From assembly GCF_900155655.1 (NCBI RefSeq), contig NZ_LT706987.1, positions 1,116,701 through 1,180,700 on the forward strand: a DNA stretch of 64,000 nucleotides. The letters run 5' to 3'. The DNA comes from Prevotella ihumii. GTDB lineage: Bacteria; Bacteroidota; Bacteroidia; Bacteroidales; Bacteroidaceae. The translations under genes were made by a program, and so were the position numbers. Under the pieces are notes generated by a model. The model saw only the letters and a list, made by a program, of their open reading frames with translations. It did no database searches and was not told where the DNA came from. Below are positions 1 to 8,569 of this stretch, piece after piece; position 1 is the stretch's first letter; every line of letters begins with the position of its first letter.

Positions 1-388
1 AAGGCGGCTAATATTGGATGCTTACATTGTTTGTGTTTGCAAATTACAAAATGGTAAGATGAATTTCTTAACCTTTTATGAATACGAACGACATAAAAAT
101 ATGAAGAAAGATTTGAGAAGCGGTTTTCTCATCTATCACAAATAAAAGGCGAAGCTGCTCAGTCCTTACGTCCGCCGTCCTAATTCTTGGTTTTGCCACA
201 CGTAGCAACTCCTCGTCATACGGTTGGATAGTGGTGTCCTTGCAGCCTCTTCAGGTTAATGTTGGTTTTCGCTGTCAAATATCAGCCTTTAGAAATTCCT
301 ACCACCTGCGAGGATGTATCTCTCGATTTATCCCGAAGCCAACACTTATTTGCAAAGTTACAACTTATTTTGATAAAAACAAAAGAAT
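1..388. other. Region without a convincing intact gene
   Basis: No ORF here has recognisable similarity. On the minus strand there is a -7 box (CAAAGTTA on the plus strand, 353-360, i.e. TAACTTTG leftward). It is followed by a leader and a possible broken reading frame that needs a frameshift near 220. I read this as remnant DNA at the edge of a mobile-element graveyard; no function is assigned. Confidence 0.4.
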
Positions 389-547
389 ATGAATATAAAA
401 GAGTTAGAAGAGTATCTGCGTACAGTTCCGCAAGAGCTCATTGAAGATGCAGCCGACATTACCGCTGAAACGGCTACGGAATATTTCAAACGAACATTCC
501 CCTTAATTCCGCAACACTATTATAAATTAAACTTTTTAAGTACCTGA
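389..547 (+). pseudogene. Truncated phage morphogenesis-like protein fragment
   Basis: A 52-residue frame begins MNIKELEEYLRTVPQELIED and continues with an AETATEYFKRTF segment. This resembles the N-terminus of short phage virion-morphogenesis (HK97 gp10 / Mu-like) proteins, which usually exceed 100 residues. Similarity is lost after about residue 38 and the frame stops soon after. It sits between other mobile-element fragments, so I read it as a decayed prophage gene. The family assignment is from memory of the N-terminal pattern and is weak. Confidence 0.35.
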
Positions 548-684
548 ACAACAAAAAGCTCTTGCTTTGGCAAGCGGCAGAACCGAGCGGCTCAGGATTT
601 TGCCATATCAGAATTTTCACTTATCTTAGTGTTGCAAAAAAACAAGAGAATCCGATGATAGACATGGCAAAGATACAAAGCTAA

Positions 685-861
685 TTTATAGAACTAGCCT
701 TAAAGAAGTTCGGACTCAATGCAACAAGCCGCATAAAAGCGTTTGTCTTCAGGTTTATCTCTGTACCTGAGAAGTGGATCAGGATATCAAGGCGGTATGT
801 GCTGAATAGCTATACCTGTAATAATAATTACGCAGATGTTTTCCAGACTGATTTTGGATAA
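685..861 (+). pseudogene. IS1380-family transposase C-terminal remnant
   Basis: The last ~58 codons of a transposase frame are recognisable by direct comparison with the intact IS1380-type transposase elsewhere in this window (27941-29242). Both share the pattern IKAF-x2-F-x-VP-x-KW followed by VLN-x-YT-x-N-x-YA. There is no upstream coding region and no terminal inverted repeat nearby. This is an old deletion derivative of a related but different element, since the residues differ at many positions. Confidence 0.7.
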
Positions 862-1224
862 TGCCTACAACTTATGGGAATGATATTGTGTATTGCCTCA
901 AGTCACATTGTAGGGTAAGGGGATATTGTAGGCCGCAAGTGGGTGCTTCAAGTTCAAATTATCTACAAATTCAGTAATGAGAGGACGTGTAAACGCAACA
1001 AGGACGTTCAAGGGCTTAGTTGCAGATTTGAGGTATTATACGTTTGCGCCCCCTTATTGCACTCAAGCAATGAGGGGGGCGTATTTGTTTGTAAGTATTA
1101 GGTTTTAATTTGGGTGTGTTAAGTTTTGGATATACTTTAATCTATAGTGGTCATTCGACTAACATAGTTGTTTTAAATAATATATTTGACTTATAAACTA
1201 TCTTTTGTGATAATTGTTTTGGGT
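862..1224. other. Non-coding stretch with a strong hairpin
   Basis: No gene is seen. Its main feature is the hairpin at 1046-1081. The rest is AT-rich sequence between the mobile-element fragments and the 3' end of the leftward glycosyltransferase gene. Confidence 0.4.
1046..1081. terminator. Strong stem-loop, possible transcription terminator
   Basis: The arm CGCCCCC pairs with GGGGGCG, and an inner stem ATTGC/GCAAT closes on the loop ACTCAA, with a 2-nt internal loop between them. No long T-run follows immediately, so intrinsic termination is plausible rather than certain. It lies about 145 bases beyond the stop of the leftward glycosyltransferase gene. Confidence 0.45.
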
Positions 1225-2322
1225 TTAAAGTATCGATTTATAAAGCTTTTCGTATTGCTTTGCTACCTTTATATAATCGTGGTGTTTAGCAATATAGGCA
1301 ATGCTTTGTGCTTTAAGTTCATCAATCTGTTGAGGGTGAAGAACGAGTTGGCGGAGCTGGCTCACACAACTTTCATAATTAGGCAATACATTGATGATAG
1401 GATGGAGGGAAGTTTCGTTTAGTATTTCGTAGTTTTCAGGCTCTCCACCTCCTACACAGATAATGCCGCGTGCCATTGCTTCCAATGGGTTCATCGAAGG
1501 CGTGTAGCTGTAAAGTTGGTCTAAGATGGCATCTGCACCATTCATCAGTTTCACATACTCGGCAAAGGGAATACCATTGGCAATGCTTAGTTCTACTTTA
1601 TCGGGATATTCCGCTTTCACGGCTTCAGCAGCACGCAGCATAATATCGGTTCCTTTGTATTCCGATCTACTTTTGCTGATGCCTATAAATAGTTTTACGG
1701 GCTCGTTTATATTTTTCTTTTGGAGCGAAACTGCTTTAGGAACAATAGGAAAAGGAATAAATACAGTTTTGTTAGGAAATATTGGTTCGTAGCACACCAT
1801 ATATTCGTAAAGACCTGCTACAATGCCATCACAATCGTTGGCTATCAGTTTGTTAAGCTGTCCCTTTTTAGTATTAATCCAGTCTTCTTTTTCTTTCACA
1901 GCATCAATATTGGTTCGCAATTCCTTACCCATATTGAAGTCGCTGTACCGCAATGGCATTGTTGTACAATTGGTATGCACCCAATAGTAGTCCATACCAA
2001 AAGCACCGAGTACAATTCGCTTGTTGTGTTTGCGTAAATAGCGATATATCGGAAAAATGCGTTCTGCTTTTACTTCAAAAAAAAGTGGATTGATGAGCTG
2101 AACAACATCATACCCACGTAGCTTGGGCAGCAGACGAGCAATGCGTAGAAGCAACTTTATACCGCCTAATTTGCCTTCTTCTCGGGAAACATCTATATCA
2201 CGTGGATAGTTTTTCCAGAAGTCCCCATTCGATACCACTGTTACCTTATGCCCCAACTTGCGCAATCCTTCTGCCAATGTCCAATGCACGTTGCTATATT
2301 CGCCTAATAATAATATTTTCAT
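1225..2322 (-). CDS. Glycosyltransferase family 4 (GT-B fold)
   Basis: A 365-residue glycosyltransferase, probably transferring a sugar from an NDP-sugar to a lipid-linked or surface glycan in the cytoplasm. The N-terminus MKILLLGEYSNVHWTLAEGL is the usual GT-B acceptor-domain start. The C-terminal donor domain has GTDIMLRA near residue 224 and a PLEAMARGIICVGGGEPENYE segment near residue 300, whose two glutamates fit the E-x7-E-type motif of GT4 enzymes. Its ATG overlaps the stop of the next glycosyltransferase by 4 bases, so it is the third gene of a leftward three-gene operon. The substrate cannot be read from the sequence. Confidence 0.85.
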   Translation of the reverse strand: MKILLLGEYSNVHWTLAEGLRKLGHKVTVVSNGDFWKNYPRDIDVSREEGKLGGIKLLLRIARLLPKLRGYDVVQLINPLFFEVKAERIFPIYRYLRKHNKRIVLGAFGMDYYWVHTNCTTMPLRYSDFNMGKELRTNIDAVKEKEDWINTKKGQLNKLIANDCDGIVAGLYEYMVCYEPIFPNKTVFIPFPIVPKAVSLQKKNINEPVKLFIGISKSRSEYKGTDIMLRAAEAVKAEYPDKVELSIANGIPFAEYVKLMNGADAILDQLYSYTPSMNPLEAMARGIICVGGGEPENYEILNETSLHPIINVLPNYESCVSQLRQLVLHPQQIDELKAQSIAYIAKHHDYIKVAKQYEKLYKSIL

Positions 2323-3299
2323 CCTTGTTTCGTCTTTAATAGTACAAATAACAGTCGACGGCTTACATTATGGTTGACCAATCTACTGAAAACACTGTAC
2401 TTCTTTGTGTAATTGCGCTGTGGAAGCGGGAACAAACCTTGTTCTTTCAACTGCTCAATATATTGCGTTGTTGTGGTATAATTACGTGTTAGTACCATTG
2501 TGTTATAGATTAAGTCCATTGTGAGTTGTGCAACTCTACGCCTTAAAGCTCGCTTTTTTGTGTTTGGAAGTTCCAAGCGATGTAGATGCAGAATAACTTT
2601 AAGGTTGTCGTCTAATCGTTTTCTTATCCTTTCTTTACTCTTTTGATGCAATACCGATGCTTCGTGTTGTCTGTAATAATAAGCCTCGGCAGTAGTTTCT
2701 ATCACGCTGTTGCATTTTAAGAGCAATTGAGGTGTAAATTCTTCGTCCTCTCCGTATGCTATGCCTTGGCTAAATCTTAGGTTCTTGCTGCACTCTTTTC
2801 GGAAAAGATAGCTCCATACTGACGACCTAATATTATTACGTTCTACGTATGTAATGCCATCAACTATTGAGCTATCTGTATAGTTTGTTTGACTTTCATT
2901 GATAGTGAAGCGAAATAATACTGCATCAATCTTCCCTCTTTTTATGAGATGAATACAATGGTCGTATTGAGGTTTTACAAGTTTGTCATCAGCATCAACA
3001 AATTGTACATACATTCCTCTGCTTATTTCCAATCCCTTATTGCGCGCCACACTCACACCTGCATTCGCTTGCGATATACATATAATGTGTTTGTCTAAAG
3101 CAGTTAGGCAAGCCATCGGACTAATTTCTGAACCATCGTCTACCACAATTATTTCTCTTTCATTGGGTTGTAATGAAAGCGACAACACACTCTTAACACA
3201 CGCTTCGAGCATTGCAAGAGGTTCGTTATGGTAAGGAATGATAAAGCTAATCAATGGATTAGCCGCATCACTCTGTGTATCAACTCGTTCAGTTTGCAT
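2319..3299 (-). CDS. Glycosyltransferase family 2
   Basis: A 326-residue GT-A enzyme. The N-terminal domain has SFIIPYHNEP, then IIVVDDGSE, then VDADDK, which is the DxD-type nucleotide-sugar/metal site. The C-terminal ~100 residues are basic and probably contact the acceptor or membrane. The ATG at 3299 lies 49 bases inside the end of the upstream gene, and the stop overlaps the downstream GT4 start by 4 bases. This is tight translational coupling in an operon for polysaccharide or glycoprotein glycan assembly. The exact sugar is unknown. Confidence 0.85.
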   Translation of the reverse strand: MQTERVDTQSDAANPLISFIIPYHNEPLAMLEACVKSVLSLSLQPNEREIIVVDDGSEISPMACLTALDKHIICISQANAGVSVARNKGLEISRGMYVQFVDADDKLVKPQYDHCIHLIKRGKIDAVLFRFTINESQTNYTDSSIVDGITYVERNNIRSSVWSYLFRKECSKNLRFSQGIAYGEDEEFTPQLLLKCNSVIETTAEAYYYRQHEASVLHQKSKERIRKRLDDNLKVILHLHRLELPNTKKRALRRRVAQLTMDLIYNTMVLTRNYTTTTQYIEQLKEQGLFPLPQRNYTKKYSVFSRLVNHNVSRRLLFVLLKTKQG

Positions 3300-4144
3300 A
3301 GTTGTTTTAATCCTAAGATGTGGAGCAACCTTAGTTTTAAGGTGTTTTTAAAAGGTAATATAGGGAGTGTAGGTGTGCTGTGTGTAGTTTCGTACACGTC
3401 CATCTGAATGTTGAGCAAGTGAGCATAATACGCAGCATCTATATTTTGTGTATCTTTTATATAGTCCAAATGCGCATTGAGCAAATTGGTAAGGTCTGTT
3501 CCATTTGCATTTTGTGTAATTCCTTTGTCGTTAAAGCAGTAGTAGTAAGTACCAATAGAGATAGTTGCCACTTGCGTAGCTTCTTTTAAGATTTTAGGAA
3601 GTGTAAAAACATCTTCAAAGGTCTTACCCTTTGGAAATCTTACCTTGTCAAACAATTCTCGTTTGTACACCTTGTTGCACGCATAAGAGTGCAGATAAGC
3701 CTTGCCCGTGAGCCAATATTCGTTCATATTGCTATACACCTTATTGGGCAAGCAAAGGTGGTTTTGCTGTTTTGAGCCATAGCGTTCCATCACCGAATAT
3801 TCTATCATATCCCACGTGGGATGTTGGGCTAATAGGCTCATTAGTTGACTTAAAGTATCTGTTTCGATAAAGTCGTCAGAGTCTATGAATGTGAGGTACT
3901 TACCCGTAGCCCTATCAATTCCAGTGTTGCGTGCTGCCGATAATCCTTGGTTGGGTTGGTGTATAGCCTTAATACGTGCATCTTTTTCAGCATACTTGTC
4001 TACTAAGCGAGGCGATCCATCGGTTGCGCCATCGTCTACCAATATCACTTCGTAATCGGTAAATGATTGCGAAAGCACACTTTCCACACAGCGCGAAAGT
4101 GTGTCCTCAACATTATAAACAGGTATGATAATACTTAATTGCAT
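3251..4144 (-). CDS. Glycosyltransferase family 2
   Basis: A 297-residue GT-A glycosyltransferase with IIIPVYNVEDTLSRCVESV at the N-terminus, VILVDDGATDGS near residue 34 and FIDSDDF near residue 90, the standard GT2 motif series. It is the first gene of the leftward operon. It is preceded by a -7 box 16-23 bases upstream of the ATG and lies divergent to the flippase gene. It overlaps the next gene by 49 bases. The role is sugar addition to a surface glycan; the donor is not predictable here. Confidence 0.87.
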   Translation of the reverse strand: MQLSIIIPVYNVEDTLSRCVESVLSQSFTDYEVILVDDGATDGSPRLVDKYAEKDARIKAIHQPNQGLSAARNTGIDRATGKYLTFIDSDDFIETDTLSQLMSLLAQHPTWDMIEYSVMERYGSKQQNHLCLPNKVYSNMNEYWLTGKAYLHSYACNKVYKRELFDKVRFPKGKTFEDVFTLPKILKEATQVATISIGTYYYCFNDKGITQNANGTDLTNLLNAHLDYIKDTQNIDAAYYAHLLNIQMDVYETTHSTPTLPILPFKNTLKLRLLHILGLKQLCKLNELIHRVMRLIH

Positions 4145-4159
4145 AATTTTTTATAACTG

Positions 4160-4167
4160 CAAAAATA
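4160..4167 (-). promoter_or_regulatory. Bacteroidetes -7 box (TATTTTTG) for the glycosyltransferase operon
   Basis: Read leftward, the box is TATTTTTG followed by C, matching TAnnTTTG. It is 16 bases before the ATG of the first leftward glycosyltransferase, so the leader is very short. Confidence 0.6.
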
Positions 4168-4198
4168 ATAAAAACTTTTAATTTACGTTTAATAGTTG

Positions 4199-5695
4199 AT
4201 GAAAAAAACGGATAGCTATAACCATATACTTCGCTACACTGGGCTTTTTGGAGGAGTTCAGGGGCTTAACATCTTAGTAGGCATCGTGCGAAACAAACTG
4301 GTTGCTATGATTTTAGGGCCTGACGGAATGGGACTTATTTCGTTGTTTAATTCTACTTTGAAGTTGATGAGCGACTCTACCAACTTTGGAATTTCCATCA
4401 GTGCCGTGAAAAGCATATCCGAACATTATGACAAAAATGACGAAGCCGAACTTGCTAAGACTGTGAAATTAGTGCGTTCGTGGAGCTTGTTAGTAGGTTT
4501 GTTAGGAATGTTTCTCTGTATTCTTTTAAGTTCGTTGCTTAGCAAGTTCACCTTTTCTTGGGACGGCCATACGCTTCACTTCATTTTTCTTTCGCCTATT
4601 GTGGCTCTTATGGCTATCTCTAATGGCGAATTAGCTATCCTAAAGGGCTTGCGACAGTTAAAGAAATTGGCTGTTATCTCCATCTACAACGTGTTAGGCG
4701 CACTCCTTACCTCTGTTCCGCTTTATTACTTTTTCCGCGAACAAGCCATTGTTCCCTCGTTGGTGATAATGGCGATAATTCAATTGGTACTCAATATTGC
4801 CTTTTCCTACCATATCTACCCTTTGCGATTGATGAATCGTTGGCGTCCAATGAGCAAAGGCTTTGGAATGTTGCGCTTGGGTATTGCCTTTGTTTTAGCA
4901 GGTATATTGGGGTCAGGAGCCGACTTTTTAATCCGCAGTTACTTGAATAATGTGGCAAGCATTGAGACGGTAGGACTTTTCAATGCAGGTTATATGATGA
5001 CGATGACTTACGTAGGAATGGTGTTTGCAGCGATGGAAACCGACTATTTCCCCCGTCTTTCAAGTGCTAACAAATACGATTTTACGTTCAATCAAACCGT
5101 AAATCGGCAAATAGAGGTAATGCTGCTCTTGGTATCTCCACTCCTTGTGCTGTTTACACTTTTTCTGCCTATCCTTTTACCTTTATTATATACAGGGCGA
5201 TTTATGCCAGCCTTGGGAATGATGCAGGTTATTATGCTTGCAATGTACTTCCGTGCGGTGTACCTCCCCGTGCAGTATATTCCGTTGGCAAAGGGCGATT
5301 CTATATCTTATCTCTTTCTCGAAGCCGTTTACGACATCGTTTTGGTGTTGCTTGTCATCTTCAATTTTGACCGTCTCGGCCTTATTGGTGCAGGGTGGGC
5401 AATAACCATTGCTGGACTTATAGATACGTTGGTGGTTTTTGTTTATGCACGTTGGAAATACAATTATAAGGTGTCGTCCAATGTAATGCTTTACATTGGT
5501 ATACAGTTCCCATTGGGTTTACTCACTTTTCTGCTTACTCAACAAGACAATTCTTTGTTGTATTGGGGTGTGGGATTGTTCTTAGCTTTTGTTAGCGGAG
5601 CAACTTCAATGCGTATTCTTAGGACAAAAACCAATCTTTGGAATAGTTTATCGGCTAAAATTCTTAAACGTTTTGGACGCAATGACAAAAATTAG
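4199..5695 (+). CDS. Polysaccharide flippase, Wzx/MATE-like (O-antigen translocase)
   Basis: A ~498-residue integral membrane protein with about 12-14 hydrophobic segments along its whole length. The N-terminus has LFGGVQGLNILVGIVRNK and LGPDGMGLISLFNS, the pattern of the Wzx/RfbX family that flips lipid-linked oligosaccharides across the inner membrane. A TTG one codon upstream (4196) is an alternative start; I prefer the ATG at 4199. It overlaps the following glycosyltransferase by 14 bases. With the divergent glycosyltransferases it forms a surface-glycan locus. No polymerase (Wzy) is visible in the window. Confidence 0.85.
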   Translation: MKKTDSYNHILRYTGLFGGVQGLNILVGIVRNKLVAMILGPDGMGLISLFNSTLKLMSDSTNFGISISAVKSISEHYDKNDEAELAKTVKLVRSWSLLVGLLGMFLCILLSSLLSKFTFSWDGHTLHFIFLSPIVALMAISNGELAILKGLRQLKKLAVISIYNVLGALLTSVPLYYFFREQAIVPSLVIMAIIQLVLNIAFSYHIYPLRLMNRWRPMSKGFGMLRLGIAFVLAGILGSGADFLIRSYLNNVASIETVGLFNAGYMMTMTYVGMVFAAMETDYFPRLSSANKYDFTFNQTVNRQIEVMLLLVSPLLVLFTLFLPILLPLLYTGRFMPALGMMQVIMLAMYFRAVYLPVQYIPLAKGDSISYLFLEAVYDIVLVLLVIFNFDRLGLIGAGWAITIAGLIDTLVVFVYARWKYNYKVSSNVMLYIGIQFPLGLLTFLLTQQDNSLLYWGVGLFLAFVSGATSMRILRTKTNLWNSLSAKILKRFGRNDKN

Positions 5696-6674
5696 TATTC
5701 TCGTAGCTGTATATAACACAGAACAATATTTACCCCAATGTCTTAATTCATTGTTAGCACAAACCTTGCACGACATAGAAATTATCTGTATAGATGATGC
5801 TTCTACCGATGGGTCGCTCAAGTTTTTGCAGCGTTATGCCGAACAAAATAGTTGTATAAAGGTGTTGCAAATGCCAACGAATAGTGGTAGTGCAAAGGCA
5901 AGAAATGCGGGATTAGAAATTGTTACGGGCGAATATGTAGCCTTTGTAGATAGCGACGATTGGTTGGCACCAGATGCTTGTGAACAGGTATATAATACTT
6001 TCGCTGCTAATCCAACTGCCGATGCTGTGCTTTTTCGTGTAGAAAATGTTTATGAAGATGGGCGAAGGACGGTTTATGAGATGCCCAATTTCGACAGCTT
6101 AGACGGTTCTCAAGCCTTTGAAGATAGTCTTACGTGGAAGATACATGGGGTATATGTCGTGCGAACAGCTATTCATAAGCAGTTCCCTTATGACGATTCG
6201 GCTATTTCGTATAGCGATGATAATACTACCCGACTGCATTATCTTAATGCACGGAAGGTAATGAAGTGTGATGGAACTTATTTTTATCGTCAACATTCTA
6301 CATCTGTAACCCATCGTATAAGTTTGCGCAGATTTGATTATTTGTTGGCGAATAAAAGTATGAAGCTACAATTAGAGCAATTGAATGTTTCGGCCGCCAT
6401 ACTCAATAAGTATGAAGTGGTGCGATGGCGCAACCTCGTTGGGGTGTATATGTTTTATTTTTTGCACCGCAATGCTTTAGATGAGGCTTCACGCAAGGAG
6501 GGTTTGCAACGCTTGAAAGAAACGTGGCAAACCATCGAAATACACCGTCTCCCGAAATCGTTAGTTAGAAAGTTTGGCTATCGTCCTTTCCGTTGTTCGT
6601 GGACACTTTTTCGCTTGCAAGAAGAATGTTATTTTGCTTTGCGTGCCTTAGTGGGGCGCAACAAAGAGGCTTAA
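5682..6674 (+). CDS. Glycosyltransferase family 2
   Basis: A 330-residue GT-A enzyme. The start MTKISILVAVYNTEQYLP at 5682 is chosen because the family motif begins right at that methionine; longer in-frame extensions lie inside the flippase gene and are not family-like. Motifs are DDASTDGS near residue 35 and FVDSDDWL near residue 85. It overlaps the flippase 3' end by 14 bases, so the two are co-transcribed. It probably adds a sugar to the same glycan the flippase exports. It ends only 8 bases from the convergent TerB/DnaJ gene. Confidence 0.87.
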   Translation: MTKISILVAVYNTEQYLPQCLNSLLAQTLHDIEIICIDDASTDGSLKFLQRYAEQNSCIKVLQMPTNSGSAKARNAGLEIVTGEYVAFVDSDDWLAPDACEQVYNTFAANPTADAVLFRVENVYEDGRRTVYEMPNFDSLDGSQAFEDSLTWKIHGVYVVRTAIHKQFPYDDSAISYSDDNTTRLHYLNARKVMKCDGTYFYRQHSTSVTHRISLRRFDYLLANKSMKLQLEQLNVSAAILNKYEVVRWRNLVGVYMFYFLHRNALDEASRKEGLQRLKETWQTIEIHRLPKSLVRKFGYRPFRCSWTLFRLQEECYFALRALVGRNKEA

Positions 6675-6682
6675 TGCTTGTT

Positions 6683-7531
6683 TTAAAGTCCACGTGCTTT
6701 AAATATACGTTCCTTTGCCTCGTTAATCTCTTGAAACTTTCGTTCAGCTGCAAGGCGCACATCATCGCCAAGCGTACTCACACGGTCGGGGTGATGCTTC
6801 AATGCCATTTTGCGATAAGCAGCTTTCACCTCATCATTGGTAGCATTGGGACTGATACCTAAAATCTTGTACGCATCTTCAATACTTGCTGTAGCTTTGC
6901 CGTTATTGCCCATATTCAGCATCGACTCTACATCTTGTGCCGACAGTCCCAAATAGCCTGCAAGTTCTTTAAGGGCTGCCACTTCCTCTGGACTAACATT
7001 TCCATCTACCTTAGCTATTATGACCAAGTAGTTGAGCAATTGTAAGCGTTGTCCCGAATTGGTATGGAACGATATTTCTACACAGCTCTTGCGTATGGTT
7101 TCTTTAAATTGGGCTTCGCCTTGTTCTTTTTGAAGTTCGAAAAGTCGCAACAGAATACCTTCACCTTGACCAACTGCCTGCTCGCCAAAGTTATCGCGGA
7201 GGAACGAACGTACAAATTCCATTTCTGAGTGCATCACCTTATCATCGGCTTTGATAACGTAAGACGAAAGTACAAGCATAGAGAAGAGAAACGAATTGCG
7301 CTCTTCCTCAAAGGGGCGTTGCCCAAACCTACTATTGGGGTTGTAGCCACTATTGGCATTAGCGTTTGCTCCAAAAGCACCATTGTTATTAAATCCGCCT
7401 GCGCTATTGTCAGAACCTGCAAACGCATCGTCAAGCAAACTACCTATGCAGTAGCCAGCCACTGCCCCTAATACACTGCCGCCAGCAAGAACCCAGCCTA
7501 ACGCACCGCCAATCCATTTTGCTATTTCCAT
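6683..7531 (-). CDS. TerB- and J-domain co-chaperone (DjlA-like)
   Basis: A 282-residue protein. A glycine-rich hydrophobic segment at residues 5-30 could insert in the membrane. A helical TerB-like region follows (about 75-195), then a C-terminal J domain with [20 protein letters not shown] and the essential HPD in LKHHPDR. J domains stimulate the ATPase of DnaK; the TerB module is a stress/metal-linked helical domain. DjlA of Proteobacteria has the same order (TM, TerB, J). The ATG at 7531 is preferred because the only upstream in-frame option, at 7594, is a GTG adding 21 polar residues before the hydrophobic segment. Confidence 0.85.
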   Translation of the reverse strand: MEIAKWIGGALGWVLAGGSVLGAVAGYCIGSLLDDAFAGSDNSAGGFNNNGAFGANANANSGYNPNSRFGQRPFEEERNSFLFSMLVLSSYVIKADDKVMHSEMEFVRSFLRDNFGEQAVGQGEGILLRLFELQKEQGEAQFKETIRKSCVEISFHTNSGQRLQLLNYLVIIAKVDGNVSPEEVAALKELAGYLGLSAQDVESMLNMGNNGKATASIEDAYKILGISPNATNDEVKAAYRKMALKHHPDRVSTLGDDVRLAAERKFQEINEAKERIFKARGL

Positions 7532-7593
7532 TATTTTCTTTTTATTTTTGTTCTGTGTGGTTTCAGCCCTTGTGTCTTTGATATTGGCTTCCA

Positions 7594-7701
7594 CCTTATT
7601 AACCTAAACTCGGGATAAGAATAATATCATAAAAAGTTGTTAATCTCGTTATTTTTTGTAACTTTATAGTTGATAATCAACAACTTACAAAAAGAACAAC
7701 G
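7594..7701. mobile_element. Probable left end of an IS982-family remnant
   Basis: Sequence ACTCGGGATAAG near 7608-7619 followed by an AT-rich leader precedes the truncated transposase start. It resembles the terminal region of IS982-type elements. No matching opposite end was found, consistent with a deleted element. Boundary uncertain. Confidence 0.35.
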
Positions 7702-7869
7702 ATGAATTCCAAAGACAAAATTACAGAAATATTTTGTATTGCAGATGACTTTTGCAAAGAATTTGAAGTAGAAATGGATAAAATTGCTTTATCTGATCCC
7801 AATATGCCTAAGCGTCGCAAGCGAAAATGGCATATGAGTAAGTCAGAAATTATGACCATTTTGGATTGA
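7702..7869 (+). pseudogene. IS982-family transposase N-terminal fragment
   Basis: Fifty-five codons starting MNSKDKITEIFCIADDFCKE and ending MSKSEIMTILD then stop. This is the characteristic N-terminus of IS982 transposases, which run to nearly 300 residues. Everything after the first helix-turn-helix-like part is gone. It is joined directly to a fragment of a different transposase, so two decayed insertion sequences are fused here. Confidence 0.75.
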
Positions 7870-7870
7870 C

Positions 7871-8035
7871 ACCTTTAAGAACCATTATGATAGCATACTC
7901 AATTTCTTTGTCAACAGAGCCACAAATGCCAATGCTGAATCCTTCAACGCAAAAGTCAAAGCCTTCAGGGCACAGTTCAGGGAAGTAACGGATATTCCTT
8001 TCTTCCTTTACAGGCTTATGAAATTATGTGCATGA
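7871..8035 (+). pseudogene. ISL3/ISAon1-type transposase C-terminal fragment
   Basis: Reads HYDSILNFFVNRATNANAES then FNAKVKAFRAQFREV and ends with FFLYRLMKLCA before the stop. The RATNANAESFNAKVKAFR pattern is the C-terminal end of ISL3-like (ISAon1-type) transposases. The catalytic core is absent. It lies immediately after the IS982 fragment, with no spacer, marking an old recombination or nested-insertion joint at about 7870. Confidence 0.7.
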
Positions 8036-8084
8036 GGGGGAGAGAGGGGGCAACTGGGTTTTACGACTGACTTCTAATCCCCAC

Positions 8085-8118
8085 CTTATTCCTACTGAGC
8101 CCTTATTCCTACTGAGCC
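8085..8118. repeat. 17-bp tandem duplication
   Basis: CTTATTCCTACTGAGCC occurs twice head to tail (8085-8101 and 8102-8118), next to the transposase remnants. Possibly a slipped duplication at an old element boundary. Confidence 0.8.
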
Positions 8119-8144
8119 GATATTAGGCGATGATAGTAAAAGAA

Positions 8145-8174
8145 AAAGCTCAAAAGAAAAATCTTTTGAGCTTT
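8145..8174 (-). terminator. Rho-independent terminator of tRNA-Cys
   Basis: AAAGCTCAAAAGA pairs with TCTTTTGAGCTTT around a short A-rich loop. Read leftward it is followed by TTCTTTT. It begins 3 bases beyond the tRNA 3' end. Confidence 0.85.
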
Positions 8175-8176
8175 AG

Positions 8177-8247
8177 AGGTGCCTAGCGGAATCGAACCGC
8201 TCTACACGGTTTTGCAGACCGTTACCTAACCGACCGGCCCAGGCACC
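8177..8247 (-). tRNA. tRNA-Cys (GCA)
   Basis: The reverse strand gives acceptor GGTGCCT pairing with AGGCACC, discriminator T, a D arm with GGTTAGGTAAC, the anticodon loop CTGCAAA with GCA, and a T arm GCGGTTCGATTCCGC. Length is 71 nt and the CCA is not encoded. It is flanked by a -7 box upstream (8297-8304) and a strong terminator downstream, so it is a single-tRNA transcription unit. Confidence 0.96.
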
Positions 8248-8296
8248 ATTATGAAATTTCAAGCTATGAAATATATCATCTGCTTGATTTCGTGTG

Positions 8297-8304
8297 CAAA
8301 ATTA
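8297..8304 (-). promoter_or_regulatory. -7 box for tRNA-Cys
   Basis: CAAAATTA on the plus strand, i.e. TAATTTTG leftward, 50 bases upstream of the tRNA 5' end, fits TAnnTTTG. Confidence 0.5.
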
Positions 8305-8335
8305 CAAATAATATTTTATTCGACCAAATTTTTCA

Positions 8336-8527
8336 TTAATAATTACAGCATCTTTGCGTTTTATTTTTTATTTCTTGCGTTTTATTGCGCATTATTTGCC
8401 GTTTTATATCACAACCTCTACAACCTCCACACGCATTATTCTTTACTTTGAAGATTCGCACGAGTTGGCGTGCGACGTATGCTATAGCGGCTAAAAGTAC
8501 AACTCCAACAATTATATATTGTATCAT
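8336..8527 (-). CDS. FeoB-associated Cys-rich membrane protein
   Basis: A 63-residue protein. Residues 2-22 are a single transmembrane helix (IQYIIVGVVLLAAIAYVARQ), then a basic stretch, then ACGGCRGCDIKRQI with three cysteines in C-x2-C-x2-C spacing. This matches the small 'FeoB-associated Cys-rich' family that usually sits beside the ferrous-iron transporter FeoB. No feoA or feoB is present in this window, so its partner would be encoded elsewhere. A strong Shine-Dalgarno AAGGAGG lies 6 bases before the ATG, unusual for this genome. Confidence 0.8.
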   Translation of the reverse strand: MIQYIIVGVVLLAAIAYVARQLVRIFKVKNNACGGCRGCDIKRQIMRNKTQEIKNKTQRCCNY

Positions 8528-8569
8528 TTTATTCCTCCTTAGTATGTATATGTTTTGTATATGTTGAAA

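Noticed and set aside
259..444. 61-residue plus-strand frame near the left edge
   Set aside because: No similarity, atypical composition, and it overlaps better-supported remnants.
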